Assembly (NCBI GenBank): GCA_003260025.2
Contig: QFZU02000047.1
Span: 25,111-89,110, forward strand
Source of the DNA: Microbispora triticiradicis
GTDB lineage: Bacteria; Actinomycetota; Actinomycetes; Streptosporangiales; Streptosporangiaceae
Direction: 5' to 3'
DNA length: 64,000 nucleotides
Shown: in pieces, positions 37,407 to 46,850 of the stretch
Numbering within the stretch: the stretch's first letter is position 1
How the letters are laid out: every line of letters begins with the position of its first letter
Notes under the pieces: generated by a model
Databases searched by the model: none
The model's input: the letters and a program-made list of their open reading frames with translations, nothing else
Told to the model about the DNA's origin: nothing
Position numbers and translations under genes: made by a program

Positions 37407-40400
37407 GGCTGCTCGGCAGACGTCGCGGTAGGGCACGTCGGGAAGATACGTCCGCCAGTCCCGCTCCGGGAGGGTGTGCCCCACCCGGGCGCACACCCGA
37501 GCAGCGATCCGCTCCGGGGCCACCGGATAGTCGTGCACGCCCCCGGATCGGTCGGCGGCGTACAGGGTGGTGCCGTCGGGGCTGAACGCGAGGCTCAGAA
37601 TCTCGCTCCCGTACAGATCGACCGCGGGGCCGAGACGGCGCCCGGCGGCGACATCCCAGAGCTGCACGGTGCCCTCCTCGCCGCCGGTGGCGAGGACCCG
37701 CCCGTCCGGCGCGAAGGCCATCGCGCCGACCGGCTCCAGAACGCCGTGCAGCACCGGCGGCCGCGGCGCCGGGCCCCGGGTGCTCCACAGCGCGATCCTG
37801 CCCATACCGTCGCCCAGCGCCATCAGCCGCCCATCGGGCGCGAACGCGAGCTCGCCGAAGGTGGAGCCGCCCTGGGAGGACAGATCGTAGTTCCCGCCGA
37901 ACGGCCTGGCCGAGGCGGCGTCGACGAACCGGCCGAGCCCGGCGCCCGTAGGCGCCATGTAGCGCCCGTCCGGGGAGAAGACGTACGGCCCGGCGGGCGC
38001 GGCGAGGCGCACGGTAGTGCGCACCGCGCCGGTGAGAACGTCCCACAACCGCATCCAGCGCTCGTCCTCCTGACTCGCCGACCGGATCACCCGGGGGGTC
38101 ATCTCGGCCACGAGCGTGCGGCCGTCCGGGCTCAGCGCCGCCGACTCCAGTCGCAGGTCCTTCGTCGCCGTGATGGTGCGCAGCACCCTACGGGCGGCGA
38201 CGTCCCACACCGTGTACGCCCGCGTGCCGTCGCCGGTGAGTAGGAGACGGGCGTCGCGGCTGAACCGCGGCGGATCGGAGCCGGCGGGGTCGAGGCCGGG
38301 CTCCGGCTCCCGGAAGGGTTCCCCGAGAAAACGCCGCCCGCGGACGTCCCACAGTCGCACCGGACCGGTCTCGCTCATCCGGACGGCCAGCAGGCGCCCG
38401 TCCGGGCTGAGCGTCGCGGCGTCCGGCTTCCCGGGAAGCGCGCCGCCCGCCAGGCGCTGCCCTAGGTCCACGGTGACGACCGACTGGTCGACCAGATACC
38501 TGAGCGAACGCCCGTCGGAGTCGAACCGGACGTCCAAGGCCGCTCCGTCGAGCCGGTAGTCCAGCAGCAGGTGGCGGTCGGCGACCCGCCACACCTGGAT
38601 CCGGTTGTCGGCGAACGAGGCCAGCAGCCGGCCGTCGGGGCCGTACCGCAGCACGGGCATGCTCACGAGGTCCAGGTTCACCGGTCTGGCCGCCGTCAGC
38701 TCCCCGGGCAGGCGCCGCGCCGTCGCCGTGTCGACGAGGGTGATCGTCCTGCCGCTCTGGCAGGCCAGCATGCGGCCGTCCGGGCTGAAGGCCAGGGAGA
38801 CCGGGGCGCCGGGGCAGGCCGCGCGGAACCGGGCGTCCTCGGTCCCGGCGGGCAGCCGCCGGAGGTGGATGCCGGGCTCGCCCCCCTCCACGGCGTACGC
38901 CGCGAGCCGCCCCGAGGACGCGACGGCCGCGTGGCCGAGTTCCCAGTGGGGAAGGACGCGGCCGCTGCCGATGTTCCAGAGGAACAGGCCCTGGCCCTCA
39001 TGCACGACGAGGGTCGCGTCGTCGTCGCCGAACTCCAGAAGGAAGTCCACGATCGACCGGCGGTCCTCAGGCTTGGCGGGATCGCCGGCCTGCGGGTCGT
39101 ACTCGCGTATCCGCTTTCCGGTGCGGGCGTCCCACACGACCACCTTCGCGCCGAGCGCCGCTGCGAGATAACGGCCGGTCGGGCTCAGCGCGACACTCTG
39201 CAACAGCTCACCGGCGCCTATGCCGGTGTCAGCCAAGCCGCCGGTCCTCCGGCCGGTGCGTACGTCGTAGAGACGCACGCCGTCGGCGCTGACACTCGCC
39301 AGGACGCGGCCGTCGCCGCTGAGTGCGCGGAGCGTGGTGCCGGTCGCCTGAGGGTCCTGGAAGACGGCGGTCTCGGGCTGGTAGAGGGACGTCGTCAGGG
39401 CCGAGCGGGTGTCGGCGCCGGGGGCCAGGCGCCAGCCGGCGACCGTCAGCAGCATCGCGATGCCCGGATCGGTCGTGCGCAGCGTCCCCGCCAGGGAGGC
39501 GACCTGCCGACCGGTGGCCTGATCGCGCTGCCCGGCGATCCGGCGGCCCTGGTACACCGACAGCCCGCCGCCCGCGACCGACAGCACGAGCAGCACGGCC
39601 AGGACCAGCGTGAGCAGCCTGCGCTGGTTGGCACGCCTCCTGACCAGGGCCGACCCGGCGGCGAGATACTCGCGCTCCAGAGCGTTCAGGACGAGGAGGC
39701 GGCGCCCGCCCGCCGCCCAGGCGAGGGCCGCGTCGAGCCGGGCGCCCTGGAGCAGGTCGGCGTCCTTCCGGCCGTCCCCGCGCCAGCGATGGGCCGCCGC
39801 GGCGAGTTCCACGTGGCCGCGCAGGCCGTCGCGTTCCTCGTCGACCCACGCGCGCAGGCGGGGCCAGGCCTTCGGCAGTGCCGGGCTGGCCAGCGTGACC
39901 AAGCCGCCCGCCCCGGCCAGCAGCCCGGCCTGGGCCAGGGCCGCGAGCACCTGTTCGACGGCGGCCCTCTCCTCCGCCGGACGGCCCTCCAGCAGTTCCG
40001 CACGGTTCACCCGGCGCGTGCTCTCGTCTCCGTGCTCGTCCACGGCGATCATCCGCAGCAGCATGTCCGGGACGATGGCCTGTGCGGCCGGCCCCAGCCC
40101 GGCGTACACCTCCTCGGCGAGCACGCCCAGGCCGGGCTCGCGATCGCCGTCCCGGCCCAGCAGCCCCGCCTCGGCGCTGCCCAGGGCCAGCAGGTCACCC
40201 TGGAAGCCGCGGAACCCGCTGACCAGGGCGATCAGCAGGTCGCGGGCCGTCGGGCGCTCTGCCGGGTCCTTGCGCAGCGCGGCGGCCACCAGCGGGCGCA
40301 GCGGCTCGGGGAGCAGGGTCAGATCGGGGTCGACGGACAGGACGCGGTGCATGACACCACCGAGGCTCTCCGCCTCGAACGGGTCGGCCCCGGTGGCGGC

Positions 40401-41021
40401 GAACACGACGACGCCGCCCCAGGCGAACACGTCGGCGGGAGTGCCGGCCCGCCGTCCCGTAAACACCTCCGGCGCCATGTAAGTAGGCGTTCCGGCCACC
40501 AGGCCGCTCGCTGTCAGCGACATCTCCAGCGTCCGGGCCACGCCGAAGTCGATCACTCGCGGCCCGTCCGGCCCTAGGAGCACGTTGTCGGGTTTCAGAT
40601 CGCGGTGGATCACACCCGCGTCGTGGATCGCGGCCAGGGCGGTGGCCACTCCGGTGGCCAACCGGTGCAGGTCGTCCCCGGCGAACCGGCGGCCCTCCTG
40701 ACGCACGGCCCGGCGCAGGCTCGGCCCCTCCACGTACTCGCTCACGATGTACGGCTGACCACCGTCCAGCTGTGCGTCGAGCACCCGGGCGGTGCAGAAG
40801 GACGCCACCCTCCGGGCCGCCGTCGCCTCCCGCCCGAACCGGCCGCGTAACTCCTGGTCGCGGGCTGCCTCGCCGTGCAGCACCTTCACCGCGACGCGGC
40901 TTCCCCCGGAGTCGTACGCCTCGTACACCACCCCCTGGCCGCCCGCCCCGAGCCGGCCCGCCAGCCAGTATCCGCCCAGCCGCTCCGGATCCTCCGGCAG
41001 CAGCGGCGCCGCCAACGCCAT
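37380..41021 (-). CDS. Membrane Ser/Thr protein kinase with WD40-repeat sensor domain
   Basis: A roughly 1213-residue kinase. The kinase lobe (first ~275 residues) has the glycine loop GAGGQGVVYEA, catalytic lysine in VAVKVL, HRDLKPDNVLL, DFG in VIDFGVAR and GTPTYMAPEV. A mixed linker follows, then one membrane helix (LLTLVLAVLLVLSVAGGGL) near residue 480. The remaining ~700 residues are repeated WD40 blades, many with FSPDGR and LWDV (e.g. LRALSGDGRVLASVSADGVRLYDV and LAFSPDGRMLACQ), which should form extracytoplasmic propellers. Such kinases phosphorylate regulators after sensing a surface or metabolic cue; no target is evident. The ATG at 41021 follows GGGGGA by seven bases; 41036 is an alternative start. 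Confidence 0.94.
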   Translation of the reverse strand: MALAAPLLPEDPERLGGYWLAGRLGAGGQGVVYEAYDSGGSRVAVKVLHGEAARDQELRGRFGREATAARRVASFCTARVLDAQLDGGQPYIVSEYVEGPSLRRAVRQEGRRFAGDDLHRLATGVATALAAIHDAGVIHRDLKPDNVLLGPDGPRVIDFGVARTLEMSLTASGLVAGTPTYMAPEVFTGRRAGTPADVFAWGGVVVFAATGADPFEAESLGGVMHRVLSVDPDLTLLPEPLRPLVAAALRKDPAERPTARDLLIALVSGFRGFQGDLLALGSAEAGLLGRDGDREPGLGVLAEEVYAGLGPAAQAIVPDMLLRMIAVDEHGDESTRRVNRAELLEGRPAEERAAVEQVLAALAQAGLLAGAGGLVTLASPALPKAWPRLRAWVDEERDGLRGHVELAAAAHRWRGDGRKDADLLQGARLDAALAWAAGGRRLLVLNALEREYLAAGSALVRRRANQRRLLTLVLAVLLVLSVAGGGLSVYQGRRIAGQRDQATGRQVASLAGTLRTTDPGIAMLLTVAGWRLAPGADTRSALTTSLYQPETAVFQDPQATGTTLRALSGDGRVLASVSADGVRLYDVRTGRRTGGLADTGIGAGELLQSVALSPTGRYLAAALGAKVVVWDARTGKRIREYDPQAGDPAKPEDRRSIVDFLLEFGDDDATLVVHEGQGLFLWNIGSGRVLPHWELGHAAVASSGRLAAYAVEGGEPGIHLRRLPAGTEDARFRAACPGAPVSLAFSPDGRMLACQSGRTITLVDTATARRLPGELTAARPVNLDLVSMPVLRYGPDGRLLASFADNRIQVWRVADRHLLLDYRLDGAALDVRFDSDGRSLRYLVDQSVVTVDLGQRLAGGALPGKPDAATLSPDGRLLAVRMSETGPVRLWDVRGRRFLGEPFREPEPGLDPAGSDPPRFSRDARLLLTGDGTRAYTVWDVAARRVLRTITATKDLRLESAALSPDGRTLVAEMTPRVIRSASQEDERWMRLWDVLTGAVRTTVRLAAPAGPYVFSPDGRYMAPTGAGLGRFVDAASARPFGGNYDLSSQGGSTFGELAFAPDGRLMALGDGMGRIALWSTRGPAPRPPVLHGVLEPVGAMAFAPDGRVLATGGEEGTVQLWDVAAGRRLGPAVDLYGSEILSLAFSPDGTTLYAADRSGGVHDYPVAPERIAARVCARVGHTLPERDWRTYLPDVPYRDVCRAASQFEDEAG

Positions 41022-41159
41022 ACGCGCATCCCCCATCCCTCGGTCATTTGATGCCGCCGACGGTCTGGAGGTTCACGCACCCGGAACTGCGCGCGACCGC
41101 AGGCGCGGTCGGCGAGCGGCTCTCCCGTTGCCGCATGTCAGCGTTGATGAGGTCCGACG

Positions 41160-43216
41160 TCATAGGCGTCTCCGGGTGGTGCGGGGGTTGCGGTAGGTGA
41201 AGGCCCAGCGGTCGGCTCCGATCTTGCGGCGGGTGTAGCGACTCGGGTGGCGGTAGCGGTCGCGGTTGTGGAACTGGCACGCCGGTCCCAGCAGCTTGAG
41301 GTCGGTCAGCCCGCCGCTGCACCAGTCCTCGGCGTGGTCGATCTGGCACATCGTGGCGGGCAGCGGGCAGCCGTCCACCCAGCAGGTCGCATACCGGGCG
41401 AAGACCGCCCGCCGCTGGGCCGGAGTCGCCAGACGGACCTTGCGGCCCATGTCCAGTACCTGCCCACCGGCGTCCATCACGATCCGCACCAAAGTGCTGG
41501 TACGGGCCAGCCGGTGCACGCTGGCGACAGGCAGCAGATGCCCGGTCGCCAGGATCAGCCCCGGCAACCCCCGCAACCACACCCCCGGCGGCGGACTGTT
41601 GACCCCCACCCCCGCCCAGGCCGCGCCCCCTGGCCAGGACTCGCGTCCCGCCCGGGCGCCTCCTCCCAGCCGGGCGCTGCCTTCCGCCCACGGTGGGGCA
41701 TCGGCCTCTGCCTCCTGCGCGCCGTTGCAAGCCGCCCTCGGCATTCCATGCTGCGCCTCGCCTGTCCAGGAGGCGTGCCGGTAGCCCTCCGCCGGGCAGT
41801 CACGGGCCGGGCAATCACTCCACTGCTCATCGGGGTCGGCGGCGGAGCGCTCGCTGTCGGCGTCCGCTGCGTCGGCGTCCGTTGCGTCGGCGTCCGTTGC
41901 GTCGGCGTCGGTGGCGTCGGCGCAGGTCGCGCAGGAGTCGATGTCGAAGTCCTCAGCGGTCCAGGCGTCAGGCTCGGGGCCTGGGTCATCGCTCGGGTCT
42001 GGGTCTGAGAGGTCTGGGTCTGAGGGGCCGGTGCCCGAAGGGTCGGGACCAGGGCCTGGGTCGGTGTCTACCGAGTCGGTGGTGGGGTGGCCAGCTGAGG
42101 GGCCGGTGCCTGAAGGGCCGTTGGTGGGGTGGTCAGCTGAGGGGTTGTCGGCTCCGGGGTTGTCGGCTGGGGGGTGTCGGGGAGGGATTCGGCGTTGACC
42201 AGCACCAGAAGCTCGGTCGCGATCTTGTTCTCCAAGAACGCGATGAACGCATCCGCGTTCCGCACACTCAGCGTCCGGTCCCTCGGCCTTGGGCTTGGCG
42301 TAGACGTCCAGCAGGTGCTGCAACCGGGCGGCGGCCTCGACCGGGAGGTAGAACTCTCCCTCCAGCCCGCCGTTCCGGCGCCGCCGCACCCGGAAGAACC
42401 GGCGGTCGAAGTCATCGCTTTCGTGGCCGTCGGGGTCCAGCACCGCCCGCAGATACCGCCCCGCCTTGGCCACCTCCGCAGCCCCCGCCGAACCTGCCAA
42501 CTCCAGCAAAATCCCCTCGGCGGTGATCGCCTGCTCATCGGTCAACCCGCAGTGGCCGTGCAGATCGCCTCCACGATCCCCTCCGCCAGGCTGCCCTCGG
42601 CGAACCGCTCACGCACCCGCGACAGACGACCCAGCTCCATGCCCATCGTCACCAACCGGCCCGCGCCGGGGATGGTCATTCCGCCAGCGGATCGCAGCCA
42701 CAATCGGGTGGAGGCATGCCCGTGGTTCTTCGCCTCCCCAGCCCGATGCACCCGGCCCACCCGGGCGGCGAACGCCGAAGAGATCCGGTCCCGTGCCGCC
42801 AGCAACTCCTCGGCCTCGGCCAGACACACCTGCGCCGACTCAGGCACCGGCACCAACGCCACCGCCCGCGCCGCCTCACCAACCGCCGCCACCGCCACCC
42901 ACGACGACGACCCACCGCCACAAGCACCACCAAAGACACCGCCGAAGGCATCGTCCGACGCGCCACCAGGCGCACCGTCGGCATCCCGATCGCGGTCCGC
43001 ATCACCCTGGTCAGCGCCAGAGGCACTGTCCGACGCACCACCCGGAGGAGCATCGTGCTTTCGCGCATCGAGATCGACAATCGGCACATATTCGCGGGCC
43101 AGTGAATCCTCGGTGGACCAGAGGGACGAGCCGGAAATGAGCCGCTCCCACCAGTCGCCATCGCCAGTATCGTTCGAACGAGGGAGGTGTGCAGGATCAT
43201 CATCAAACAAGTCCAT
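41160..43216 (-). pseudogene. DUF222/HNH endonuclease (13E12-type) gene with frameshifts
   Basis: The N-terminal DUF222 part (43216-42542) ends with EGIVEAICTATAG and a TGA. The protein clearly continues in another frame as LTDEQAITAEGILLELAGSAG. A further frame change is likely near 42280, where the family-like stretch RTLSVRNADAFIAFLENKIAT lies out of frame, and another is needed before the C-terminal HNH domain (GCPLPATMCQIDHAEDWCSGGLTDLKLLGPACQFHNRDR), which is again in the second frame. The ATG and GGGGGG-type ribosome-binding site are intact. A degenerate linker with TDADA repeats lies between. Either the gene is decayed or the sequence has indel errors. The family is a common, repeated actinobacterial nuclease of unclear function. 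Confidence 0.85.
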
Positions 43217-43321
43217 GGCACCCCCCCACCGATTCGAAAGCCTGTATGAATTGTTTCACATCACTACACCGTGAGCACCTCCGCACAGCGATTTGCTGGA
43301 GTCACAGGCACGCAGAAATAC

Positions 43322-43339
43322 CGCCCCCCAAAGGGGGCG
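43322..43339. terminator. Hairpin CGCCCCC-CAAA-GGGGGCG
   Basis: Perfect 7-bp arms and a 4-base loop. It lies downstream of the zinc-finger gene and upstream of the DUF222 gene, both on the minus strand. No T-run follows, so terminator activity is uncertain. Confidence 0.4.
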
Positions 43340-43368
43340 CGACCCGCATGCCTCTCGGCCGAGGAACT

Positions 43369-43408
43369 GCGGCCCTGCCGTTCTGGCGGCGGCCCTGCCG
43401 TTCTGGCG
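43369..43408. repeat. 20-bp tandem duplication
   Basis: GCGGCCCTGCCGTTCTGGCG is present twice in a row with no mismatch. It lies in noncoding DNA. Confidence 0.85.
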
Positions 43409-43652
43409 GGACCACCGCTGCGGCTTCCCCTGCCGCGCACCTACCGACTGTCATAGACCAACTTCGGCATGCCAGGCGTGCCCCTCAAATCCGGCGAATA
43501 CCTCGACTGCCGGTAATGCGATCAAACCAGGGTTCGACATGACGAAACGCGACAATTGCGGGTCAGGCCCCTTTACGAAGCAAAGCGCATTATTTGGCGC
43601 GATTCCTTGTGAACACAACCGGCACGAGGGCGACATTCGGTCCGGCGGCGTG

Positions 43653-44039
43653 TCACTCCTCCCCGGAGAACCTCTCCCAGGCGGACTGGCGGGTGATGCC
43701 GAGGGCGGCGCCGATCCTGGCCCAGGTGACGCCCCGGTCGCGCAGTCGCTGGACCCAGACCCGCAGGTTGTCCTCCACCTGCGCGCCCACGGCCGCGATG
43801 CGCGGGAGGAACTCCAGGATCTGCTCGTCGGTCATGCTCTCGGCGTACGGGATCTCCGGGGCCGCCTCGGCGGACTGGGCTGACTTGGCGAACTCGGCCG
43901 CGATGATCTCGCCGCAGAGCCCCACGCACTCGTCGCAGATGTACACGCCGGGACCGGCGACCATCTTGTTCACCTCGGTCTTCGACTTCGAGCAGAACGA
44001 GCAGCGAATGTCCTGTTCCGACGGAGAAGGTGCCGGCAC
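43653..44039 (-). CDS. ClpX-type C4 zinc-finger protein with C-terminal helix-turn-helix
   Basis: A 128-residue protein. The N-terminal ClpX-type zinc finger has C13-x2-C16 and C35-x2-C38 ([26 protein letters not shown]). The C-terminus looks like a helix-turn-helix ([25 protein letters not shown]). No ATPase part of ClpX is present. It may be a stand-alone DNA-binding regulator whose zinc domain dimerises or contacts a partner, as ClpX zinc domains do. GTG at 44039 has GGGAGG six bases upstream. Two 17-bp palindromes straddle its promoter and suggest autoregulation. Confidence 0.88.
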   Translation of the reverse strand: MPAPSPSEQDIRCSFCSKSKTEVNKMVAGPGVYICDECVGLCGEIIAAEFAKSAQSAEAAPEIPYAESMTDEQILEFLPRIAAVGAQVEDNLRVWVQRLRDRGVTWARIGAALGITRQSAWERFSGEE

Positions 44040-44060
44040 GTCGTCCTCCCAGCATTCGTT

Positions 44061-44077
44061 GTCAGGCAGTCCCTGAC
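44061..44077. promoter_or_regulatory. Operator copy 1: GTCAGG-N5-CCTGAC
   Basis: Perfect 6-bp arms with 5-base spacer, 22 bases before the GTG of the zinc-finger gene, between it and the predicted -10. Same pattern as the copy at 44099-44115. Confidence 0.65.
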
Positions 44078-44088
44078 GAGTGATCGTG

Positions 44089-44117
44089 AGACTATGCCGT
44101 CAGGAGTCTCCTGACAA
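44089..44117 (-). promoter_or_regulatory. Predicted promoter of the zinc-finger regulator gene
   Basis: On the minus strand TTGTCA (44117-44112) and TAGTCT (44094-44089) are spaced by 17 bases. The -35 element lies within operator copy 2 and operator copy 1 lies just downstream of the start point, the layout expected for repression. Confidence 0.5.
44099..44115. promoter_or_regulatory. Operator copy 2: GTCAGG-N5-CCTGAC
   Basis: Second copy of the palindrome, here with arms GTCAGGA/TCCTGAC, 38 bases centre to centre from copy 1 and overlapping the -35 element. Shared sequence and spacing argue for a specific binding site. Confidence 0.65.
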
Positions 44118-44149
44118 GACGTTCCTGGATCAGCCGGTCGAAACGGCGT

Positions 44150-45580
44150 TTACGCCCGCTCGGGCTGGAGCGCCGCCTCGTGCCCGACGTCCGCCCGAGG
44201 CCGCCGCAGAACGAGGAGCCCGACCGCGAAGGCGGCGATCAGCAGGCCGAAGGACACGGTGAAGGCCAGCCGGTAACCCCCGGTCAGCGCCACCGCCCCG
44301 CTCGCCCCGTCGGCGAGCAGGCTCTCCGTCCGCGACGCGGCCAGCGTGGAAAGCACCGCGACGCCGGTCGCCATCCCGATCTGCTGAGTCGTGTTGAACA
44401 GTCCCGAGACCAGACCCGCGTCGTCGGCGCGGGCCCCGGACATGCCGAGCGCGGTCAGCGCCGGGAGCACGAGGCCGCCGCCCATGATGAGCACCATCAC
44501 CGGGAGCAGGTCCGTCACGTAGTGGGCGTCGAGAGGGACGCGGGTGAGCCAGCCCATCGCGCCGATCAGCAGCACCAGACCGGCCAGCAGGACGCTACGC
44601 GCGCCGAAGCGCATGGTCAGCCGGGGGTAGACGAACAGGGACACCACCGCGATGGACACCGCCGCGGGAAGCATGGCCAGGCCGGTGCCGAGCGCGCCGT
44701 ACCGCAGCACCTGCTGCATGAACAGCGCGACCACGACCTGGAAGGCGAACATGGCGCCCAGCGCCAGGACCTGCACCAGGTTCGCCCCGGCGACGGCACG
44801 AGAGCGGAGGACCCGCAGCGGCATGAGCGGAGTGCGGGCGGTCGCCTGACGGACGAGGAAGGAGGCCAGCGACACGAGGGACGCCACGCCGAACCACAGG
44901 ACGCGCACGCCGTACCGCTCGATCTGGACCACGGCGTAGATGCCCAGCATGAGCCCGGCCGTGACCAGCAGGGCGCCGAGGGCGTCGGCTCCGCCCGACA
45001 GGCCGGACCCCCGTTCCGCCGGCAGCGCCCGGACGGCCAGCACGACGGTGACCACGCCGATCGGAATATTGATCAAGAAGATGTAATGCCAGCCGAGGGC
45101 GTCCGTGAGGACGCCGCCGAGCACCGCGCCCAGTGACGCTCCGACGGCGCCGGTGAAGCCGAACACCCCGAAGGCCTTGGCCCGCTCCCCCGGGTCCGTG
45201 AAGGTCGTCACCAGAATGCCGAGCACGACCGCGGTGGCCATGGCGCTGCCGACGCCCTGCAGGAACCGGGCGCCGATCAGCGTCGCCGGGCTTCCCGCCA
45301 CTCCGGCGAGCAGGGACGCGACGGTGAAGACCACGTTGCCGGCCAGGAACACGGCCCTGCGGCCGAGGAGGTCGCCCAGGCGTCCGGCCAGCAGGAGCAG
45401 CCCGCCGTACGCGATGAGGTAGGCGTTGACCGTCCAGCTCAGCTCGGCGGGCGCGAAACCGAGATCGCGCTGGATCGCGGGCAGGGCCACGGTGACGATG
45501 CTGCCGTCGAGGATCGTCATCAGCATCGCGGTGGACAGCACACCGAGCGCCAGCCGGCGGGAGGGGGATATGCGCGACAT
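44150..45580 (-). CDS. MFS drug-efflux transporter, DHA2 (EmrB/QacA) 14-helix type
   Basis: A 476-residue export pump. Seen are the DHA2 opening LALGVLSTAMLMTILDGSIVTVALPAI, the motif LAGRLGDLLGRRAVFLAG, and GARFLQGVGSAMATAVVL with TFTDPGERAKAFGVFGFTGAVGASLGAVLGG. Members expel drugs or toxic compounds with proton antiport. The ATG has CAGGAGG six bases upstream. It lies directly downstream of a MarR regulator, and a 7-bp inverted repeat (45622-45645) sits just before it, so it is probably the MarR-controlled target. Confidence 0.94.
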   Translation of the reverse strand: MSRISPSRRLALGVLSTAMLMTILDGSIVTVALPAIQRDLGFAPAELSWTVNAYLIAYGGLLLLAGRLGDLLGRRAVFLAGNVVFTVASLLAGVAGSPATLIGARFLQGVGSAMATAVVLGILVTTFTDPGERAKAFGVFGFTGAVGASLGAVLGGVLTDALGWHYIFLINIPIGVVTVVLAVRALPAERGSGLSGGADALGALLVTAGLMLGIYAVVQIERYGVRVLWFGVASLVSLASFLVRQATARTPLMPLRVLRSRAVAGANLVQVLALGAMFAFQVVVALFMQQVLRYGALGTGLAMLPAAVSIAVVSLFVYPRLTMRFGARSVLLAGLVLLIGAMGWLTRVPLDAHYVTDLLPVMVLIMGGGLVLPALTALGMSGARADDAGLVSGLFNTTQQIGMATGVAVLSTLAASRTESLLADGASGAVALTGGYRLAFTVSFGLLIAAFAVGLLVLRRPRADVGHEAALQPERA

Positions 45581-45621
45581 CGGTCGCCTCCTGTTAATGA
45601 GGGAACAGGAAGGACCGTAGC

Positions 45622-45645
45622 AGATAGTTTTGTTGCAGACTATCT
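45622..45645. promoter_or_regulatory. Inverted repeat AGATAGT-N10-ACTATCT, candidate MarR operator
   Basis: Perfect 7-bp arms, 42 bases upstream of the efflux-pump start and just past the MarR stop. The MarR protein encoded next to it is the likely ligand-responsive binder. Confidence 0.65.
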
Positions 45646-45657
45646 ACCGACGACCGA

Positions 45658-46143
45658 TCATCCTCGCTGGCGCGCCCGGCGCACGGCCTGGGGTGCCTCC
45701 GCCGGAGTGGCCAGGTGCCCCGTGGCCAGGTGGTTCAACGCCCGGACGAGCACCTCCGCCTCCTCCTTCGGCAACGACTCGATGGCGGCCCGGTGCACTT
45801 CGTCGACGATCTCCTGACTCCGCTTCGCCACCTGCGCGCCCTTGTCCGTGACCGCGACGATCCTGGCCCGCCGGTCCGCGCTCGAAGGGCGGCGTTCGGC
45901 GAGGCCGGCCTTCTCCAGGGCGTCGATGGTGACCACCATCGTGGTCTTGTCCATGTCGCCGATCTCGGCGAGCTGGATCTGCGTGCGCTCCTCCTGCAAC
46001 GCGTGGACGAGCACGCAGTGCATGCGCGCGGTCAGCCCGATCTCCGCCAGCGCCGCCGCCATCCGCGTCCTCAGCACGTGGCCCGTGTGGTCGAGCAGGA
46101 AGGACAGATCGGGTTCGGTCCGGGAGGGCGCCAGTGCGGTCAT
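45658..46143 (-). CDS. MarR-family transcriptional regulator
   Basis: A 161-residue MarR protein. The helix-turn-helix region is QIQLAEIGDMDKTTMVVTIDALEKAGLAERRPSSADRRARIVAVTDKG, the standard recognition helix and wing. It should act as a dimer and release DNA on binding a phenolic or drug-like ligand. It precedes the DHA2 efflux gene on the same strand with a 77-base gap that holds a good operator candidate. The ATG has no clear ribosome-binding site; a TAGCCT -10-like element six bases before it suggests leaderless mRNA. Confidence 0.92.
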   Translation of the reverse strand: MTALAPSRTEPDLSFLLDHTGHVLRTRMAAALAEIGLTARMHCVLVHALQEERTQIQLAEIGDMDKTTMVVTIDALEKAGLAERRPSSADRRARIVAVTDKGAQVAKRSQEIVDEVHRAAIESLPKEEAEVLVRALNHLATGHLATPAEAPQAVRRARQRG

Positions 46144-46204
46144 GCACCCAGGCTACCAATTCGTCCGGTTCGGGATTATCTCCAAGCGATCCAGGAGGGC
46201 GGCG

Positions 46205-46792
46205 TCACCGCAGGAGGGACTCCGCCATCGCCCGCATCCCGGCGGCGACCCGCTCGGCCTCCCCGGCCAGGAGCAGTCGCGCGACCCCCTCGTTGTGCAG
46301 CGAGCCGACGAGGACGTGGGCGACGAGGTCGGCGTCGAGATCGGGCCGGGCCTCGGCGACCAGCGACATGACGTGCGCGTGCCAGGACAGGTAGACGGGG
46401 TTCTCCGTGAGGCGCCCCTCGGCGTGCCGCCGGGTCGCCAGCGCGTGGTCGTGCGCCGTGATCAGCCTCCCGTTGCGGGCGGCGAGCACGACCACCGCGT
46501 CGAGGAAGGCGACCAGACGGTCGCGGGACGGCGCACCGGGACCCAGTGGAGGAGGACCTCCGGCGACGGCCTCCCCGAAGGTTCGCACCCGCTCCTCCAT
46601 CAACGCGCGCATAAGGCCGACCCTGCTGCCGAAGCGGTGGAAGACGGTGCCCTTGCCGACACCCGCCGCGGCGGCGATCCGCTCGATCGACACCTCGTCC
46701 GGAGCATGACGGCGCAGCAGTTCCTCCGCGGCCCTGAGGATCGCACGCCGGTTCCGCGCCGCGTCGGCGCGTTCCGCGCGCTGCTCGCCCAT
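46205..46792 (-). CDS. TetR-family transcriptional regulator
   Basis: A 195-residue TetR regulator. The N-terminal helix-turn-helix runs from RRAILRAAEELLRRHAPDEVSIERIAAAAGVGKGTVFHRFGSRVGLMRAL. The C-terminal ligand domain is helical and includes HDHALATRRHAEG and the LVGSLHNEGVARLLLAGE ending common to this branch. The ATG has AGGGGG upstream. It diverges from a quinone oxidoreductase gene, and two palindromic GGACC/GGTCC-type sites lie between them, so it most likely represses itself and the oxidoreductase. Confidence 0.93.
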   Translation of the reverse strand: MGEQRAERADAARNRRAILRAAEELLRRHAPDEVSIERIAAAAGVGKGTVFHRFGSRVGLMRALMEERVRTFGEAVAGGPPPLGPGAPSRDRLVAFLDAVVVLAARNGRLITAHDHALATRRHAEGRLTENPVYLSWHAHVMSLVAEARPDLDADLVAHVLVGSLHNEGVARLLLAGEAERVAAGMRAMAESLLR

Positions 46793-46814
46793 CCGGGACC
46801 CCCTGGTGACAATT

Positions 46815-46827
46815 GGACCTGTGGTCC
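46815..46827. promoter_or_regulatory. TetR operator candidate 1: GGACC-TGT-GGTCC
   Basis: Perfect 13-bp palindrome in the gap between the TetR and oxidoreductase genes. A second related palindrome lies 35 bp away. Confidence 0.65.
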
Positions 46828-46850
46828 GTATAGTAGCGGCGACAGAACTT

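Larger units (their letters stand above)
43217..43652. other. Intergenic region, 436 bases, no convincing gene
   Basis: No open frame here shows a ribosome-binding site plus protein-like composition. It contains a hairpin (43322-43339), a 20-bp tandem duplication (43369-43408) and an AT-richer stretch around 43540-43620. It separates the starts of the DUF222 gene from the stop of the zinc-finger regulator gene. Confidence 0.7.
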
